From the NCBI RefSeq assembly GCF_900166585.1, contig NZ_FVZC01000007.1:496001-560000 (forward strand): a stretch of 64,000 bases of DNA. Reading direction: 5' to 3'. Shown here piece by piece: positions 7,837 to 15,910 of this stretch; the stretch's first letter is position 1; the number at the start of each line of letters is the position of its first letter. The stretch is from Mesobacillus jeotgali (GTDB taxonomy: Bacteria > Bacillota > Bacilli > Bacillales > Cytobacillaceae). The position numbers and the translations under genes are program-made. The notes under the pieces are model-generated. The model saw only the letters and a program-made list of their open reading frames with translations, made no database searches and was not told the origin of the DNA.

Positions 7837-9132
7837 TTGTCAACAGCAATCATAGCTTCACTAATTTTCCTTGTGACGCTGACAATGGTTATCTGGCAGC
7901 CAAAAGGACTTAGTATCGGCTGGTCTGCCATGGGTGGGGCGCTAGTCGCCTTGATATTCGGCGTTGTTACGTTTCAGGATGTGATCGACGTAACAGGAAT
8001 CGTCTGGAATGCAACCCTTACATTTATCGCACTTATTATCATTTCACTGATCCTGGATGAGATTGGATTTTTCGAATGGTCTGCCTTCCATATGGCACGT
8101 ACTGCAAAGGGCAGCGGCATTAAAATGTTCGTTTACGTAACCCTTCTTGGTGCTGGTGTTGCCGCATTATTTGCAAACGACGGGGCTGCACTGATTTTGA
8201 CCCCGATTGTGCTGGCAATGGTGCGGAACCTGAAATTCGAGGAGAGAATGGTGTTTCCATTCATCATGGCGAGCGGATTCATCGCCGACACGACCTCTTT
8301 GCCGCTCGTTGTCAGCAACCTCGTCAATATCGTATCCGCTGACTACTTCAATATAGGATTCGTCGAATATGCATCCCGGATGATTGTGCCGAACTTCTTC
8401 TCACTCGGAGCAAGTATTCTGGTCTTGTATTTATTTTTCCGAAAGAGCATTCCGAAAAATTACGAGATGTCAGATTTGAAAAAGCCTTCCGAAGCAATCA
8501 AGGATATCAAGATGTTCCGTTTATCGTGGGTTATACTTGGTGTTCTTCTCGCCGGATACTTTGGAAGTGAATTCCTGAACATTCCCGTTTCATTCATAGC
8601 TGGGATTGTCGCGATTTTCTTCTTGATGATGGCAAGGAGAAGCCCGGCAGTCCATACGGCAACGGTTGTAAAAGGGGCTCCGTGGGCAATCGTGTTCTTC
8701 TCGATTGGTATGTATGTGGTTGTTTACGGCTTGCGTAACGCTGGATTGACGAATATCCTAGCTGATGTCATCCAGGCTGCGGCGGACCAGGGATTGTTTG
8801 TTGCTACAATCGGAATGGGCTTTATTGCCGCAATCCTTTCATCAATTATGAACAATATGCCGACTGTCATGATAGATGCGCTGGCGATTGCGGATACTAA
8901 TACAACAGGCGTTATTCGCGAAGCGTTAATTTATGCCAATGTCATTGGATCCGATTTGGGACCAAAAATCACCCCGATTGGCTCACTGGCAACCTTGCTG
9001 TGGCTGCATGTCCTTTCATTGAAAGGCGTCAAGATCTCATGGGGCACGTATTTTAAAACGGGAATCATTTTAACTATTCCTACCCTGTTCATTACTCTGG
9101 TGGGGCTATATATCTGGTTACTGATCATTTAA
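7837..9132 (+). CDS. arsB: ArsB arsenite efflux permease
   Basis: A 431-residue membrane protein with about twelve hydrophobic segments, of the ArsB / ion-transporter superfamily. Typical phrases are [38 protein letters not shown] and [19 protein letters not shown], the last being the ArsB C-terminal signature. It extrudes arsenite and antimonite using the proton motive force. The start is a TTG nine bases after GGAGG. It is transcribed with the regulator before it and with arsC 18 bases downstream. Confidence 0.95.
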   Translation: MSTAIIASLIFLVTLTMVIWQPKGLSIGWSAMGGALVALIFGVVTFQDVIDVTGIVWNATLTFIALIIISLILDEIGFFEWSAFHMARTAKGSGIKMFVYVTLLGAGVAALFANDGAALILTPIVLAMVRNLKFEERMVFPFIMASGFIADTTSLPLVVSNLVNIVSADYFNIGFVEYASRMIVPNFFSLGASILVLYLFFRKSIPKNYEMSDLKKPSEAIKDIKMFRLSWVILGVLLAGYFGSEFLNIPVSFIAGIVAIFFLMMARRSPAVHTATVVKGAPWAIVFFSIGMYVVVYGLRNAGLTNILADVIQAAADQGLFVATIGMGFIAAILSSIMNNMPTVMIDALAIADTNTTGVIREALIYANVIGSDLGPKITPIGSLATLLWLHVLSLKGVKISWGTYFKTGIILTIPTLFITLVGLYIWLLII

Positions 9133-9150
9133 TGAGGGAGCGATTATTTT

Positions 9151-9570
9151 ATGGATAAAAAAACAATTTACTTCTTATGCACAGGAAACTCATGCAGAAG
9201 CCAGATGGCTGAAGGCTTGGCAAAAAAATATCTGGGTGACGAGTGGGAAGTGAAGAGTGCGGGTCTTGAAGCGCACGGGCTTAACCCTAATGCTATCAAT
9301 GCGATGCATGAGATCGGCATTGATATTAAAGGCCATACTTCCGATGTAATTGACCCTGAAATTCTCCACAACTCCGACCTTGTCGTAACACTATGCGGCC
9401 ATGCAGACGAGCATTGCCCGGCGACACCGCCTCATGTAAAACGTGAACATTGGGGATTTGACGACCCGGCGAAGGCTGAGGGAACAGAAGAAGAAAAGTG
9501 GGTTGTGTTTCAAAGAGTACGCGACCAAATTGGGGATCGCATTAAAACGTTTGCTGAAACCGGTAAATAG
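9151..9570 (+). CDS. arsC: Thioredoxin-coupled arsenate reductase
   Basis: A 139-residue enzyme with the low-molecular-weight phosphatase fold. The P-loop is CTGNSCR with nucleophile Cys10. The redox pair Cys82 and Cys89 (LCGHADEHC) marks the thioredoxin-dependent Staphylococcus/Bacillus class. It reduces arsenate to arsenite for export by ArsB, encoded just upstream. Length and motif spacing are canonical. Confidence 0.97.
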   Translation: MDKKTIYFLCTGNSCRSQMAEGLAKKYLGDEWEVKSAGLEAHGLNPNAINAMHEIGIDIKGHTSDVIDPEILHNSDLVVTLCGHADEHCPATPPHVKREHWGFDDPAKAEGTEEEKWVVFQRVRDQIGDRIKTFAETGK

Positions 9571-9589
9571 TTAAAAGGAGAGTTTAGTA

Positions 9590-10018
9590 ATGAACAATAA
9601 CTACCAGGCACTGATTCCGGGAAGGATTTTTATCGGTGGGGAAGATGCCATTTCTGAACTGCTGGAAAATGAAAAAATCGATATGGTTTATGACCTTCGG
9701 GCGGTTAATAAAGATGGAAATTACGATTACCCACGGACACACCTGCCAATGTATGATGATGACTCCCAGCAGGATCTGTCTGTTAAAAAGGCGTTGGATG
9801 AAGTAGCAGCTGCATATGAGAGTGGGAAGAACATTTACTTCCACTGTTCTACGGGCAGAACACGAACGGGCACTCTTGCAGCAGGCACTCTGCTTAAATT
9901 GAATGAAGCAGACAGCATCGATGACGCAAAGGTGAAAGCAAAAGAAGTCCGTGAAGTTTTGAATCTAGATTCAAAATTGATCACATCTCTTGAAAGAATC
10001 TTCCCTGAGAAAAAATGA
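9590..10018 (+). CDS. Dual-specificity / tyrosine phosphatase-like protein in the ars operon
   Basis: A 142-residue protein with a cysteine-phosphatase loop, HCSTGRTRT, with Cys86 as nucleophile and the invariant Arg. The upstream YDLRAV...HLPMYDDDSQ segment resembles DSP and Tyr-phosphatase cores. It follows arsC by 19 bases and overlaps the next gene by four (ATGA), so it is part of the ars operon. Such a phosphatase is not a standard arsenic gene. Hydrolysis or reduction of arsenate-like oxyanions is conceivable but unproven; a protein phosphatase is the default reading. Confidence 0.8.
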   Translation: MNNNYQALIPGRIFIGGEDAISELLENEKIDMVYDLRAVNKDGNYDYPRTHLPMYDDDSQQDLSVKKALDEVAAAYESGKNIYFHCSTGRTRTGTLAAGTLLKLNEADSIDDAKVKAKEVREVLNLDSKLITSLERIFPEKK

Positions 10019-10275
10019 AAATTACAGATAAAGCACGCGAACAATTAATGAAAGAAGAAATTCCTTGCATCCGTTTATACTTCGCCGGCATCAGCTGAAG
10101 GAGTTCGAATATTGGACTGGCTCTGGATGAGCCGGATGAAGATGACGAGATAATGCTAGTCGAGGGGATTAAAGTCGCCGTCGATCCTTCGATAGAATAT
10201 GAAGCGAAGAGCACGATTATCGATTTCATCAATAATGAGTTTATTTTAACGAGGAATTCAATGGATTTCTGCTGA
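10015..10275 (+). CDS. HesB/IscA-like protein with in-frame UGA: candidate selenoprotein (86 aa)
   Basis: The start overlaps the phosphatase stop (ATGA). The frame reads MKITDKAREQL...IRLYFAGIS, then TGA at codon 28 (10096-10098), then RSSNIGLALDEPDEDDE and on to a C-terminal SMDFC, ending at TGA 10273. In HesB-like proteins the UGA position normally holds the conserved Cys of the FAGxxCxGxxLGLALDEP motif. The 58 codons after the UGA are fully open and keep family features, including the terminal Cys. A hairpin with a G-containing apical loop lies 18 bases after the UGA. HesB-like proteins are a known selenoprotein family. The alternative is a single Cys-to-stop mutation (pseudogene). No selA, selB or selC lies in this window. 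Confidence 0.65.
10096..10135 (+). promoter_or_regulatory. Candidate bacterial SECIS element
   Basis: After UGA (10096-10098) the stem CTGGCTC / GAGCCGG (10117-10123 with 10129-10135, 7 bp including one G-U) closes the loop TGGAT. The loop begins 25 bases after the UGA and has G at position two. Distance, short apical stem and loop G agree with the general bacterial SECIS pattern. Inference from sequence only. Confidence 0.55.
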
Positions 10276-10301
10276 CAGCCGCTGAGTAAGCGGCTGTTTT
10301 C
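10275..10301 (+). terminator. Terminator of the arsB operon
   Basis: CAGCCGCT / AGCGGCTG stem (8 bp, 5-base loop) followed by TTTT, beginning right at the stop codon of the HesB-like gene. Its position supports that gene being the true end of the operon. Confidence 0.88.
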
Positions 10302-10379
10302 ATTTGTTTGTACAGGATTATGCAGGTGTTTGCTGCTCTTTTAACTGGAAGAATCCAACTTATTGGCGGAAATCACAAT

Positions 10380-10503
10380 ATATCAACCACATTTTGAATT
10401 TTATCGGTGGATTTTAAAATATATCAACCACATTTTGAATTTTATCGGTGGATTTTAAAATATATCGACCACTTTTCTGATTTTATCGAACACATTCGGG
10501 AAT
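10380..10503. repeat. Three 41-bp tandem repeats in the 10276-10568 gap
   Basis: The unit TATCAACCACATTTTGAATT followed by TTATCGGTGGATTTTAAAATA recurs at 10381, 10422 and 10463, 41 bases apart; the third copy is diverged and a partial fourth follows. Each unit has an internal imperfect dyad (ATCAACCAC / GGTGGAT). No ORF of coding character lies here. Confidence 0.85.
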
Positions 10504-10536
10504 ATATCGGTAAAGTCTTTAACTCGGCTAAAATTA

Positions 10537-10563
10537 AATGCCCGGGCACGTAGCCCGGGCATT
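10537..10563 (-). terminator. Terminator of the DUF2269-like / ASCH operon
   Basis: Perfect 11-bp inverted repeat AATGCCCGGGC / GCCCGGGCATT with a 5-base loop, followed on the minus strand by TTTAATTTT. It lies just past the minus-strand membrane gene. Confidence 0.85.
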
Positions 10564-10568
10564 CATAT

Positions 10569-11009
10569 TCACCATAAATTCGGCTTCACGACCATGAACC
10601 AGAGCATCGACATCAATAAAATGATGTAGGTCCAGATGGTACGTTTTAGTTTTGCGGCTAATTCCAGCTTGTTCACGCCTTCTTCGGAGAATTTCCGTAG
10701 TGTCGGCGAGAAGGCCCTGGCGAGGAAAAAGAGAGAGGCGAATAGCAGCGCCAGTGTCCCGACAATCCATGGTGTTTCCCATGTCCATGGACCGAGGATG
10801 ACGAGCAGCACTCCGGTTCCAATCAGGACGTGGCCAGCGTGCTTCGACAGCCGTACGACTGACTTCAATAAAGCTAAATGAGCCTCCAGCTCTTTCCCCA
10901 TAGCATCAGGCAGCTTTTTTACAATGGGCATCAAAATGAAGAATGGCCCGATTGATGCAACCACACTTGAAACGTGCAAGTAAATGATGATTCGGTACAG
11001 TAAATCCAT
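10569..11009 (-). CDS. DUF2269-like integral membrane protein
   Basis: A 146-residue protein with four hydrophobic helices. It starts MDLLYRIIIYLHVSSVVASIGPFF and has a His in the first helix (YLHV) and another in the second (KHAGHVLIGTGVLL), a pattern of DUF2269-type small membrane proteins. Paired membrane His residues could bind haem, but that is speculation. It is the downstream gene of a two-gene minus-strand operon with an ASCH-domain protein (3-base gap). Confidence 0.7.
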   Translation of the reverse strand: MDLLYRIIIYLHVSSVVASIGPFFILMPIVKKLPDAMGKELEAHLALLKSVVRLSKHAGHVLIGTGVLLVILGPWTWETPWIVGTLALLFASLFFLARAFSPTLRKFSEEGVNKLELAAKLKRTIWTYIILLMSMLWFMVVKPNLW

Positions 11010-11012
11010 TTC

Positions 11013-11357
11013 TTATTCTTCGGCAGGGCTGAATTCATGAACCCAGACGCGCATTTGCGGTAGCCATGGCATACCCGGGTGGTAAGAAAGAATCGACTGC
11101 TTGTACTCCTCAACTGTTTCAAAGCCTTCACGCTGTGCATCGGCGTCTGTCAACTCACCAAGTGACTGTGAATAGACATTGTCTACGACGAATTTCTTTC
11201 CTTTGAGTTCCATGATCTCCCCAACATCCGCATAACGGCCATTACGGCGAGTCGCGGTTTTCTTGCCTTCCAGCACTTTATTAATGTCGTCTTCCATTGT
11301 AACCAGACGCTCGATTTCACACGTTTTTGGCGGTAAAGCATTGTTCTGTTCAGTCAT
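11013..11357 (-). CDS. ASCH-domain protein
   Basis: A 114-residue soluble protein. The ASCH-type core is visible as VLEGKKTATRRNGRYADVGEIMELKG in short segments: GKKTATRR, GRYADVGE and KFVVDNVYSQSLGEL. ASCH domains resemble the PUA fold and are thought to bind RNA or nucleotides. It is the first gene of the two-gene operon. No substrate can be named. Confidence 0.75.
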   Translation of the reverse strand: MTEQNNALPPKTCEIERLVTMEDDINKVLEGKKTATRRNGRYADVGEIMELKGKKFVVDNVYSQSLGELTDADAQREGFETVEEYKQSILSYHPGMPWLPQMRVWVHEFSPAEE

Positions 11358-11744
11358 TGAAAAAACTCCCTTCCTTATGTTCTTCTATAATGTATCATAT
11401 TTTGAAAATAGAAAGCCAAGGCAATCATCGTGAAAATAGAGTTTTCACAAAATATATCTGCAAAAAGGGGGAACTGCTGGGATACAACAGAAGGACATTT
11501 TTAAAAAAAGATCCAGGAGTAATTTTTCTAGGACTTTTGCTGCTTCTTTTGCAGTTCGAAATATACTAAAATAGGGTTTTCTAGTACAATTGAAGTAGAT
11601 GGTGGACATATGTTTTACGTTGAGTTTGTTCCCTTCCATAGCTATATATTTCAAATTCAAAATAATTTAATTCGAGGATAAGACAGCTTCTGAAACAGAC
11701 AAACCGTGATGTGTAGATGTCTGGCGGCTGGGGAGATGAGTAAG
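11358..11744. other. Intergenic region without recognised genes
   Basis: This divergent spacer lies between the ASCH gene and the diguanylate cyclase gene. A TACAAT hexamer at 11585-11590 could be a -10 for the downstream gene but has no clear -35. Open frames here are short and lack ribosome binding sites. Nothing else is seen. Confidence 0.5.
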
Positions 11745-12782
11745 ATGTTCACTAACTTTGAGACGATTGATCAGCTGAAACGAAGTGTGTATATGTGGCT
11801 TCTGCCGATTATAACAATTGCCCTGGTCATCAATAGCTTCCTGAATAATAATCAGAGTTTGTTTGATACAGTCATTAATACGACGCTGATGGTCTGGTTT
11901 TCCATCAGCTGGCTTTTAGTATATAGAAACCGGGGAATTCTCGCTGCTGAGTATATAACGCTTTTTTTGGTTACGATGTACCATGTCCTCACCCTCTTTG
12001 ACGTTGTTCATAATGATCTTGCAGTAAATGGCGGATCTTTGGGAGACTTTATTGTATGGATGCCTTTAATCATCATGTTTTTCTTTTTGGTACTGGGGAC
12101 AAAGAAGGGCTTTTACTATTCTATATTCATCTTCCTGGTTACGCTTGTCATTGGCGTGGTTTATAGCAGCAAGGTTCCTACCGAATCAATCGATTCGCTG
12201 ACGCAGTTCCATGCAGCCAATATTGTGTATATCCTAATTCTCTACTATGCGCAAAACATGTTCCGTGCTTTTACAGAAAGGGATTTCTTTAAGAAGCATG
12301 CTTACATCGATTCACTCACCCGCGTTGGCAACCGCCACCAGATTGATGTCTGGCTGGAGGAAAAGCTCAAGGCTGCCGAAAAGGAAGATAAGCCGTTTTC
12401 AATTATCTTTTTTGATATCGACCATTTTAAAAAGGTTAATGATGAGTTTGGCCATAAAATAGGCGACTGTGTGTTGAAGGAATTATCAGCCATTGTCTCT
12501 GGGACTATTGCAGAGGGTGACCTGTTCGGCCGCTGGGGCGGAGAGGAATTTATGTTGATCACAAATGGCAACGGTGGACAGGCTTATGAAAAAGCTGAGC
12601 ATTTCCGCAAAATTGTCGAGAACCATTGCTTTAAAGGAGCAGGAAGCCTGACTGCAAGCTTCGGAGTAACTGAGTATCAGCAAGCAGACAATATTGACAC
12701 GCTGCTGAACCGTGCCGATGAAGCATTATATGTATCGAAAAACAGCGGCAGGAATAAGGTCAGCGTGAATGAACCATCCTGA
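11745..12782 (+). CDS. Membrane-anchored diguanylate cyclase (GGDEF)
   Basis: A ~345-residue protein with about six transmembrane segments in the first 180 residues and a C-terminal GGDEF domain. The domain has DSLTRVGNRHQID, FDIDHFKKVNDEFGH and the active-site GGEEF (RWGGEEFMLI), so cyclic-di-GMP synthesis is expected. No RxxD inhibitory site is evident before GGEEF. I chose the ATG giving MFTNFETIDQ because GGGGAG lies nine bases upstream; in-frame ATGs further up are too close to, or before, that site. It is relevant to biofilm control near an EPS locus, though not adjacent. Confidence 0.93.
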   Translation: MFTNFETIDQLKRSVYMWLLPIITIALVINSFLNNNQSLFDTVINTTLMVWFSISWLLVYRNRGILAAEYITLFLVTMYHVLTLFDVVHNDLAVNGGSLGDFIVWMPLIIMFFFLVLGTKKGFYYSIFIFLVTLVIGVVYSSKVPTESIDSLTQFHAANIVYILILYYAQNMFRAFTERDFFKKHAYIDSLTRVGNRHQIDVWLEEKLKAAEKEDKPFSIIFFDIDHFKKVNDEFGHKIGDCVLKELSAIVSGTIAEGDLFGRWGGEEFMLITNGNGGQAYEKAEHFRKIVENHCFKGAGSLTASFGVTEYQQADNIDTLLNRADEALYVSKNSGRNKVSVNEPS

Positions 12783-12800
12783 ATTTTTCCGGATGGTTTT
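12772..12800 (+). terminator. Terminator of the diguanylate cyclase gene
   Basis: AACCATCC / GGATGGTT (8 bp) stem overlapping the stop codon region and followed by TTTT. Confidence 0.75.
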
Positions 12801-12828
12801 CCTATTCCAGCCCCAATGCCTCGCCCCT

Positions 12829-12960
12829 CGAGATACTTGTCTAGCTGCGGCTCCTAACTTCTCGAGACGCTTCGGTCCTGCCAATGAAGTCAATGAACGA
12901 CTTCATTGTCAGGCTCTCCAGCGCTTGTCGGAGCTGTACAAGACGGTTGGGCTTTTTGTA
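12829..12960. repeat. Probable dispersed intergenic repeat of Bacillaceae
   Basis: The segment contains TGTCTAGCTGCGGCTCCTAA, CGAGACGCTTCGGTCCTGCC, an internal dyad (CAATGAAGTC / GACTTCATTG) and a GCGCTTGTCGG tail. From memory, similar strings recur in intergenic regions of many Bacillaceae genomes. No second copy is in this window, so the dispersed nature is recalled rather than shown. Nothing else is seen in the 12783-13081 gap. Confidence 0.5.
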
Positions 12961-13081
12961 CTTCCATAAAATTTATGATTAAACTATATAGATAATGTGG
13001 TAAGATAACTATGGCTATGAATCTTTAAAAATAAAAGGATATGAAATCGCTTTCAATAGATGGATAAAGGAGCAGTGCACC

Positions 13082-13747
13082 ATGAAATATCGTTCTGCAT
13101 TTGATATTATAGGTCCGGTGATGATCGGGCCATCGAGTTCGCATACAGCCGGCGCTGCAAGGATTGGCCGCGTGGCGCGCACATTGTTTGAGAAACAGCC
13201 AACAAAGGCCGTCATCTCCCTGTACGGCTCTTTTGCTAAAACATATAAAGGACACGGAACGGATCTGGCACTTGTAGCCGGAATCCTGGACTTTGATACA
13301 TTTGATGAACGGATTCCAAACGCGTTGAAAATCGCAGAGCAATCCGGCCTGGAAGTAGAATTTATCACGGAAGATGCGGTCACAGAGCATCCAAACACAG
13401 TGAAAATAAATCTTTTTGATGGTCAAGGCAAGGAGCTTGAAATCGTCGGTATTTCCATCGGCGGGGGAACGATCGAGATTACCGAAATCAATTCGTTTAA
13501 ATTGAAGCTTTCCGGCGCCAACCCGGCGATTCTTGTCGTCCATCATGACCGGTTCGGACTGATTTCAGCCGTGACCACTGTTCTATCAAAATATCAGATT
13601 AACATTGGCCATATGGAGGTCTCCCGAAAAGAAAAGGGCGACACAGCTGTCATGGTCATCGAAATGGACCACAAAATCGAAGGCGGAGTTTTTGCCGAAT
13701 TAACGGCTCTAGAGGGCGTCGATCAGGTCATTCGTTTGGTTGACTAA
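13082..13747 (+). CDS. sdaAB: L-serine dehydratase, iron-sulfur-dependent, beta subunit
   Basis: A 221-residue subunit with the family start FDIIGPVMIGPSSSHTAGAARIG, the serine-binding region, and a C-terminal ACT domain (~residues 148-221; AILVVHHDRFGLISAVTTVL). With the alpha subunit it deaminates L-serine to pyruvate and ammonia using a [4Fe-4S] cluster. The alpha gene begins 27 bases downstream. Confidence 0.96.
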   Translation: MKYRSAFDIIGPVMIGPSSSHTAGAARIGRVARTLFEKQPTKAVISLYGSFAKTYKGHGTDLALVAGILDFDTFDERIPNALKIAEQSGLEVEFITEDAVTEHPNTVKINLFDGQGKELEIVGISIGGGTIEITEINSFKLKLSGANPAILVVHHDRFGLISAVTTVLSKYQINIGHMEVSRKEKGDTAVMVIEMDHKIEGGVFAELTALEGVDQVIRLVD

Positions 13748-13774
13748 ATTTGAGTAACATCAGGAGGGCAAGCC

Positions 13775-14680
13775 ATGTTTCGTAATGTTGCGGAGCTTGT
13801 TGAATTAGCTGAAAAAAATCAGGTAAAAATCGCCGAAATCATGATTCGGCAGGAAATAGAAGTTTCGGGCCGCTCGCGTGAAGATATCATTGCCCAGATG
13901 GACAATAACCTTAAGGTAATGGAACGCGCAGTGGAAAGAGGTTTGAACGGCGTAAAATCCCAGACCGGCTTAACCGGAGGGGATGCAGTCTTGTTGCAAA
14001 AATACATTGACAGCGGAAAATCCCTGGCTGGCAATCTATTATTGGATGCCGTCAGCAAAGCGGTCGCGACGAATGAAGTGAACGCAGCAATGGGCATCAT
14101 CTGCGCGACGCCGACTGCAGGATCAGCAGGCGTGGTGCCGGGAACACTTTTTGCCGTAAAAGAGAAATTGAACCCGACACGCATGGAAATGATTGAATAT
14201 CTGTTTACGACAGCCGCTTTCGGTTTTGTCGTTGCCAACAACGCTTCGATTTCCGGAGCTGCTGGTGGCTGCCAGGCAGAAGTAGGCTCAGCTGCAAGTA
14301 TGGCCGCGGCGGCAATCGTCGAAATGGCCGGCGGAACACCGCAGCAGTCATCTGAAGCATTTGCGATCACGATGAAAAATATGCTTGGATTGGTCTGTGA
14401 CCCTGTCGCAGGACTTGTCGAAGTTCCATGTGTAAAAAGAAACGCAATGGGTGCTTCAAACGCTATTACTGCGGCCGATATGGCACTTGCAGGCATAACA
14501 AGCAGAATTCCATGCGATGAAGTTATAGGCGCTATGTACGCCATCGGCCAGACAATGCCATCCGCCCTAAGGGAAACAGCAGAAGGCGGACTTGCCGCAA
14601 CACCAACAGGCCGTCGTTTGGAGCAAGAAATTTTTGGGAAGCCAAAGGAAAAGCTTGTAGATTATTTGATTCAAAAATAG
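13775..14680 (+). CDS. sdaAA: L-serine dehydratase, iron-sulfur-dependent, alpha subunit
   Basis: A 301-residue catalytic subunit. SQTGLTGGDA, the cluster-region motifs GIICATPTAGSAGVVPG and AAGGCQAEVGSAASMAAAA, and LVCDPVAGLVEVPCVKRN are all present with their conserved cysteines. AGGAGGG precedes the ATG. It forms a two-gene operon with sdaAB and is followed by a strong terminator. Confidence 0.96.
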   Translation: MFRNVAELVELAEKNQVKIAEIMIRQEIEVSGRSREDIIAQMDNNLKVMERAVERGLNGVKSQTGLTGGDAVLLQKYIDSGKSLAGNLLLDAVSKAVATNEVNAAMGIICATPTAGSAGVVPGTLFAVKEKLNPTRMEMIEYLFTTAAFGFVVANNASISGAAGGCQAEVGSAASMAAAAIVEMAGGTPQQSSEAFAITMKNMLGLVCDPVAGLVEVPCVKRNAMGASNAITAADMALAGITSRIPCDEVIGAMYAIGQTMPSALRETAEGGLAATPTGRRLEQEIFGKPKEKLVDYLIQK

Positions 14681-14684
14681 GACG

Positions 14685-14716
14685 AAAAGCCACCTTTGAG
14701 GGTGGCTTTTGTTTTG
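14685..14716. terminator. Terminator between sdaAA and asnA
   Basis: AAAAGCCACC / GGTGGCTTTT (10 bp, 6-base loop) followed by GTTTT. It sits between convergent genes and could work in both directions because both flanks are A/T runs. Confidence 0.9.
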
Positions 14717-14717
14717 C

Positions 14718-15722
14718 TTATAGTAAATGAATATTTCTTTTCCGGCACTCCTCAATCGTTTCCTCGTTCCATACAGAAACCTGAACCTCGCCAATATGGA
14801 TCTTCCGAAGCAGGAACATACATAGACGCGATTGCCCGATTCCGCCGCCAATCGTATAGGGAAGTTCTTTGTTCAATAACGCCTGATGGTATTCTAATTG
14901 GATGCGATTTTCCTGTCCGGCCAGCTTGAGTTGTTCTAGCAGACTTTTTTCATCAACCCTTATCCCCATTGAAGTCATTTCGATTGCACGATGTAAAGGC
15001 GGGTACCAGAGTATAAGGTCACCATTCAAATTCCAGTCATCATAATCAGGTGAGCGGGCATCATGTTTTTGGCCTGATCGAAGTTCATGGCCGATTTGCG
15101 TAATAAAGACTGCCCCAAATCTTTCTGCAATTTTATCCTCGCGTTCTTTCTGTGAAAGCTCAGGATATGAATCCTCCAGCTCCTGGGAAGAGATGAAGTT
15201 TACTTTTTCAGGCAGGATGGTTCCCAAAACCGGATAGTGTTTTGCCAGGAAACTTTCCGTCCTCTTGATAACCTCATAAATCCTTTCAACTGTAGTTCTC
15301 AGAACTTTAACATTCCGCTGCTTTCGGGAAATCACCTTTTCCCAGTCCCATTGGTCCACATAAAGGGAATGAAGATTGTCGAGAGTCTCATCACGCCGAA
15401 TCGCGTTCATGTCGGTATACAGACCTTCCCCTTGAGAAAAGCCATAACGTTTCAGCGCCATCCTCTTCCACTTGGCCAGAGACTGAACAATTTCAATCCG
15501 CTCATTTTCCACATCAAGTGCGTCAAAGGAAACAATCCGTTCATTTCCTGCCAGGTCATCATTGATTCCCTTTCCGCCTCTTACAAAAATCGGAGCTGAT
15601 ACTCTAGTCAAATCCAGAGCATCCGCAAGAGTGTTCTCAAAAAAATCCTTTGTTTTCTTAATCGCTATTTCGGTCTCCCTTAGATCTAATTTTGACTGAT
15701 ATTTCAAAGCAGCATTGCTCAA
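14718..15722 (-). CDS. asnA: Aspartate--ammonia ligase (asparagine synthetase A)
   Basis: A 334-residue protein of canonical length for AsnA, related to class II aminoacyl-tRNA synthetases. Typical segments are LTRVSAPIFVRGGKGINDDL, YVDQWDWEKVI, ITQIGHELRSGQKHDARSPDYDDW and GGGIGQSRLCMFLL. It makes asparagine from aspartate, ammonia and ATP. It is unrelated to the asparagine-synthetase-B-like lasso cyclases further on. No T-box leader is visible in the short upstream gap. Confidence 0.96.
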   Translation of the reverse strand: MSNAALKYQSKLDLRETEIAIKKTKDFFENTLADALDLTRVSAPIFVRGGKGINDDLAGNERIVSFDALDVENERIEIVQSLAKWKRMALKRYGFSQGEGLYTDMNAIRRDETLDNLHSLYVDQWDWEKVISRKQRNVKVLRTTVERIYEVIKRTESFLAKHYPVLGTILPEKVNFISSQELEDSYPELSQKEREDKIAERFGAVFITQIGHELRSGQKHDARSPDYDDWNLNGDLILWYPPLHRAIEMTSMGIRVDEKSLLEQLKLAGQENRIQLEYHQALLNKELPYTIGGGIGQSRLCMFLLRKIHIGEVQVSVWNEETIEECRKRNIHLL

Positions 15723-15910
15723 CTTTGCTCATCCCCCCGATTCATTTAGCACTTTAGTGTATATACGAAAACATCCATTTACTTTATGACAGATGGGAGT
15801 GAAAGTTGCTACTGTCCTCCGCAAAAACGAAAAGCGACAACAAGAGTCGACAGGTTTAGTAGCTTCCGGGAGATATACTAGTTGATAGAATTAAATGTAG
15901 GGGGCATGAG

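Noticed and set aside
12247..12683. Small frames overlapping the GGDEF gene on both strands
   Set aside because: They lie in other frames of a well-conserved catalytic domain and have no independent signals.
13819..14544. 241-codon open frame on the minus strand
   Set aside because: It is antisense to sdaAA, whose protein is unmistakable, and reads as low-complexity Ala/Ser-rich shadow sequence without a ribosome binding site.
14718..15910. T-box riboswitch upstream of asnA
   Set aside because: The gap between asnA and the divergent M23 gene is under 200 bases and shows no T-box sequence or terminator/antiterminator pair.
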